64,000 bases of DNA. It comes from Acanthochlamys bracteata (Eukaryota > Streptophyta > Magnoliopsida > Pandanales > Velloziaceae). The notes under the pieces are model-generated. The model saw nothing but the letters and a program-made list of their open reading frames with translations, made no database searches and was not told where the DNA came from. The DNA lies in NCBI GenBank assembly GCA_019914995.1, contig CM034139.1:6860461-6924460 (forward strand), given 5' to 3'. Positions 62,833 through 64,000 of the stretch are shown in pieces (the first letter of the stretch is position 1; each line of letters starts with the position of its first letter). Both the position numbers and the translations under genes were made by a program.

Positions 62833-63041
62833 TACTTCGCATGGTGCCCCTTTTTATTAGGTTCATCAACCACAGTGATGCGTCCTCTCTAAAACCCATT
62901 GCTTCCTCTCGGTATTCTCAAATGCGCTGCTGTATTTTCTTTGGCTTTGTAATGTAATTCTTGTACAGCGTGTCTATTCAGCCTGTATTTGACTACACGT
63001 ATATCTTTAGATGAGCTGTGCTGCTGGTCGTTATTATGTGG

Positions 63042-63274
63042 GCGTTTGGGAGTACTTATAAAATAAAATTTTTTAAAATAAAAGATATTTTTATTTTTTT
63101 TAAAAATAATTTTTATTTTTTTATTTTTAAAAAATAATAAAAATATTTTATTATATAGAATTTTTTTATATTTTTTAAATTTTTAAATAAATTTTTTATT
63201 TATTTATAAAATATATATTAAAAAATATAAAATAAAAAAATTAAAAATAATTTTTGAAAAGTTAAACCAAACGC
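63042..63274. repeat. MITE-like element with GCGTTTGG inverted ends
   Basis: A 233-bp block begins GCGTTTGG and ends CCAAACGC, a perfect 8-bp terminal inverted repeat around an A/T-only, partly self-complementary core. It is the best-preserved of a family whose decayed copies recur through the window. I could not identify a target duplication. Confidence 0.65.
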
Positions 63275-63958
63275 GCTCTATTTTCATTCTCAAATAGTTT
63301 CTGCTATTTAGTCTTCCGTCAGGTAAACGGAAAGCTTACATATAAGAAAGAACCTCTAGGTAGCGTTCTTTTGCACATATGTAAGTCAATTTTTTTATTA
63401 AAAAATATAAAGTATTTTTATTTTAATTTTTATTAAAAAATATATAGTATTTTTAACTTATTTTTTAATATAAAAAATATATTATTTTTAATAATTTATT
63501 TTTAAAAAGTTATTTTAAAAATTCATTTTTAAAATCAAAATAACGCACTTCTTAGTCGGATTAGTTATAAACAACAAATTCAATTTTGCAAAAGACTTTT
63601 TTAAATAAAAAATATTTTAATTTTTTAAAAATAAATTGTTTTTATTTAAAAAAATATTTTATGTAAAAGTATTTAAAAATTTTATTAACGATATATATAA
63701 TAAAAAATTAGGATAAAAAAACGAAAACTTTAGCCTAAACAGCTGAGGCAAAGCTGAGTCAAGTATTACAAACAAATGAATTAATTGCTCTGAACGGAAT
63801 ATAAACGATGGGATCAAAAATAACAAAAACTGAAGAAGAGCAACAAGAAATTAACAAAACCATATTTCCTCTTTCATACTCAAACCTTTTGGGAACAACA
63901 TGGAGACACAGAATCATAAAACATTGCAAGATAAATATCGCCGCCGGCTGTTCAGTCA
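63275..63958. other. AT-rich 3' flank, no gene
   Basis: A second AT-rich repeat block spans about 63,390-63,715 with TTATTTTTAAAA/TTTTTAAAAATTT runs. Nothing protein-like is seen apart from the possible end noted at 63,959. Confidence 0.4.
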
Positions 63959-64000
63959 TCATCTTACAACAATACCTGTGAAGAACTCGTATGCCCAGTG
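63959..64000 (-). CDS. Possible C-terminus of a minus-strand gene running off the window
   Basis: The last bases, read on the minus strand, give HWAYEFFTGIVVR and a stop. Thirteen codons are too few to identify a family, and an ACAG|GTATTG inside could be a donor. It may equally be chance. Confidence 0.2.
   Translation of the reverse strand, partial: HWAYEFFTGIVVR

Overview
The window is a stretch of nuclear DNA from a flowering plant, almost certainly a eudicot. The evidence is short exons with AT-rich GT/AG introns, plant-only families (Aux/IAA, ERD7-like senescence-domain protein, AMP1-type peptidase, pectin methylesterase), an 843-residue eEF2 and Ty1/copia elements. I cannot name the species from sequence alone. 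All gene models come from reading splice sites and frames by eye.

Layout. 1-3.5 kb (+): 3' two thirds of an organellar tryptophanyl-tRNA synthetase. 4.4-6.5 kb (-): a three-exon plant protein of unknown function with repeated LLTPxxK motifs. 7.4-9.5 kb (-): an ERD7-like senescence/dehydration protein. 12.4-14.4 kb (+): an IAA26-like Aux/IAA auxin repressor. 17.2-18.9 kb (-): an intronless organellar SpoU-type rRNA 2'-O-methyltransferase. 21.3-26.5 kb: an old AT-rich repeat split by a young copia element (217-bp LTRs, intact 5-bp target duplication). 27.3-31.4 kb (+): translation elongation factor 2, with TATA box, telo-box and a 5'-UTR intron. 32.9-38.3 kb: a hexokinase gene fragment abutting an older, broken copia element on the minus strand. 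38.3-44.4 kb: AT-rich intergenic DNA with MITE-like repeats. 44.4-46.0 kb (+): an intronless MATE transporter. 46.0-49.7 kb: intergenic DNA with a degenerate tandem repeat of about 110 bp. 49.7-52.1 kb (-): a secreted pectin methylesterase. 53.9-57.1 kb (+): a plant membrane protein of unknown function. 57.9-62.8 kb (+): an AMP1/LAMP1-type M28 peptidase, complete in 12 exons. 62.8-64 kb: AT-rich repeats.

The genes are independent housekeeping, hormone-response and cell-wall genes, with no operon or biosynthetic cluster. The most notable observations are two consecutive GC-AG introns at the end of the AMP1-like gene, one competing with a nearby GT donor that would truncate the protein; the degenerate repeat array at 48.6-49.6 kb; the CDK-like motif pattern in the unknown gene at 4.4-6.5 kb; the hexokinase fragment beside a copia LTR; and a recurring short repeat family ending in GCGTTTGG-like inverted repeats. 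I found no undescribed multi-gene system.
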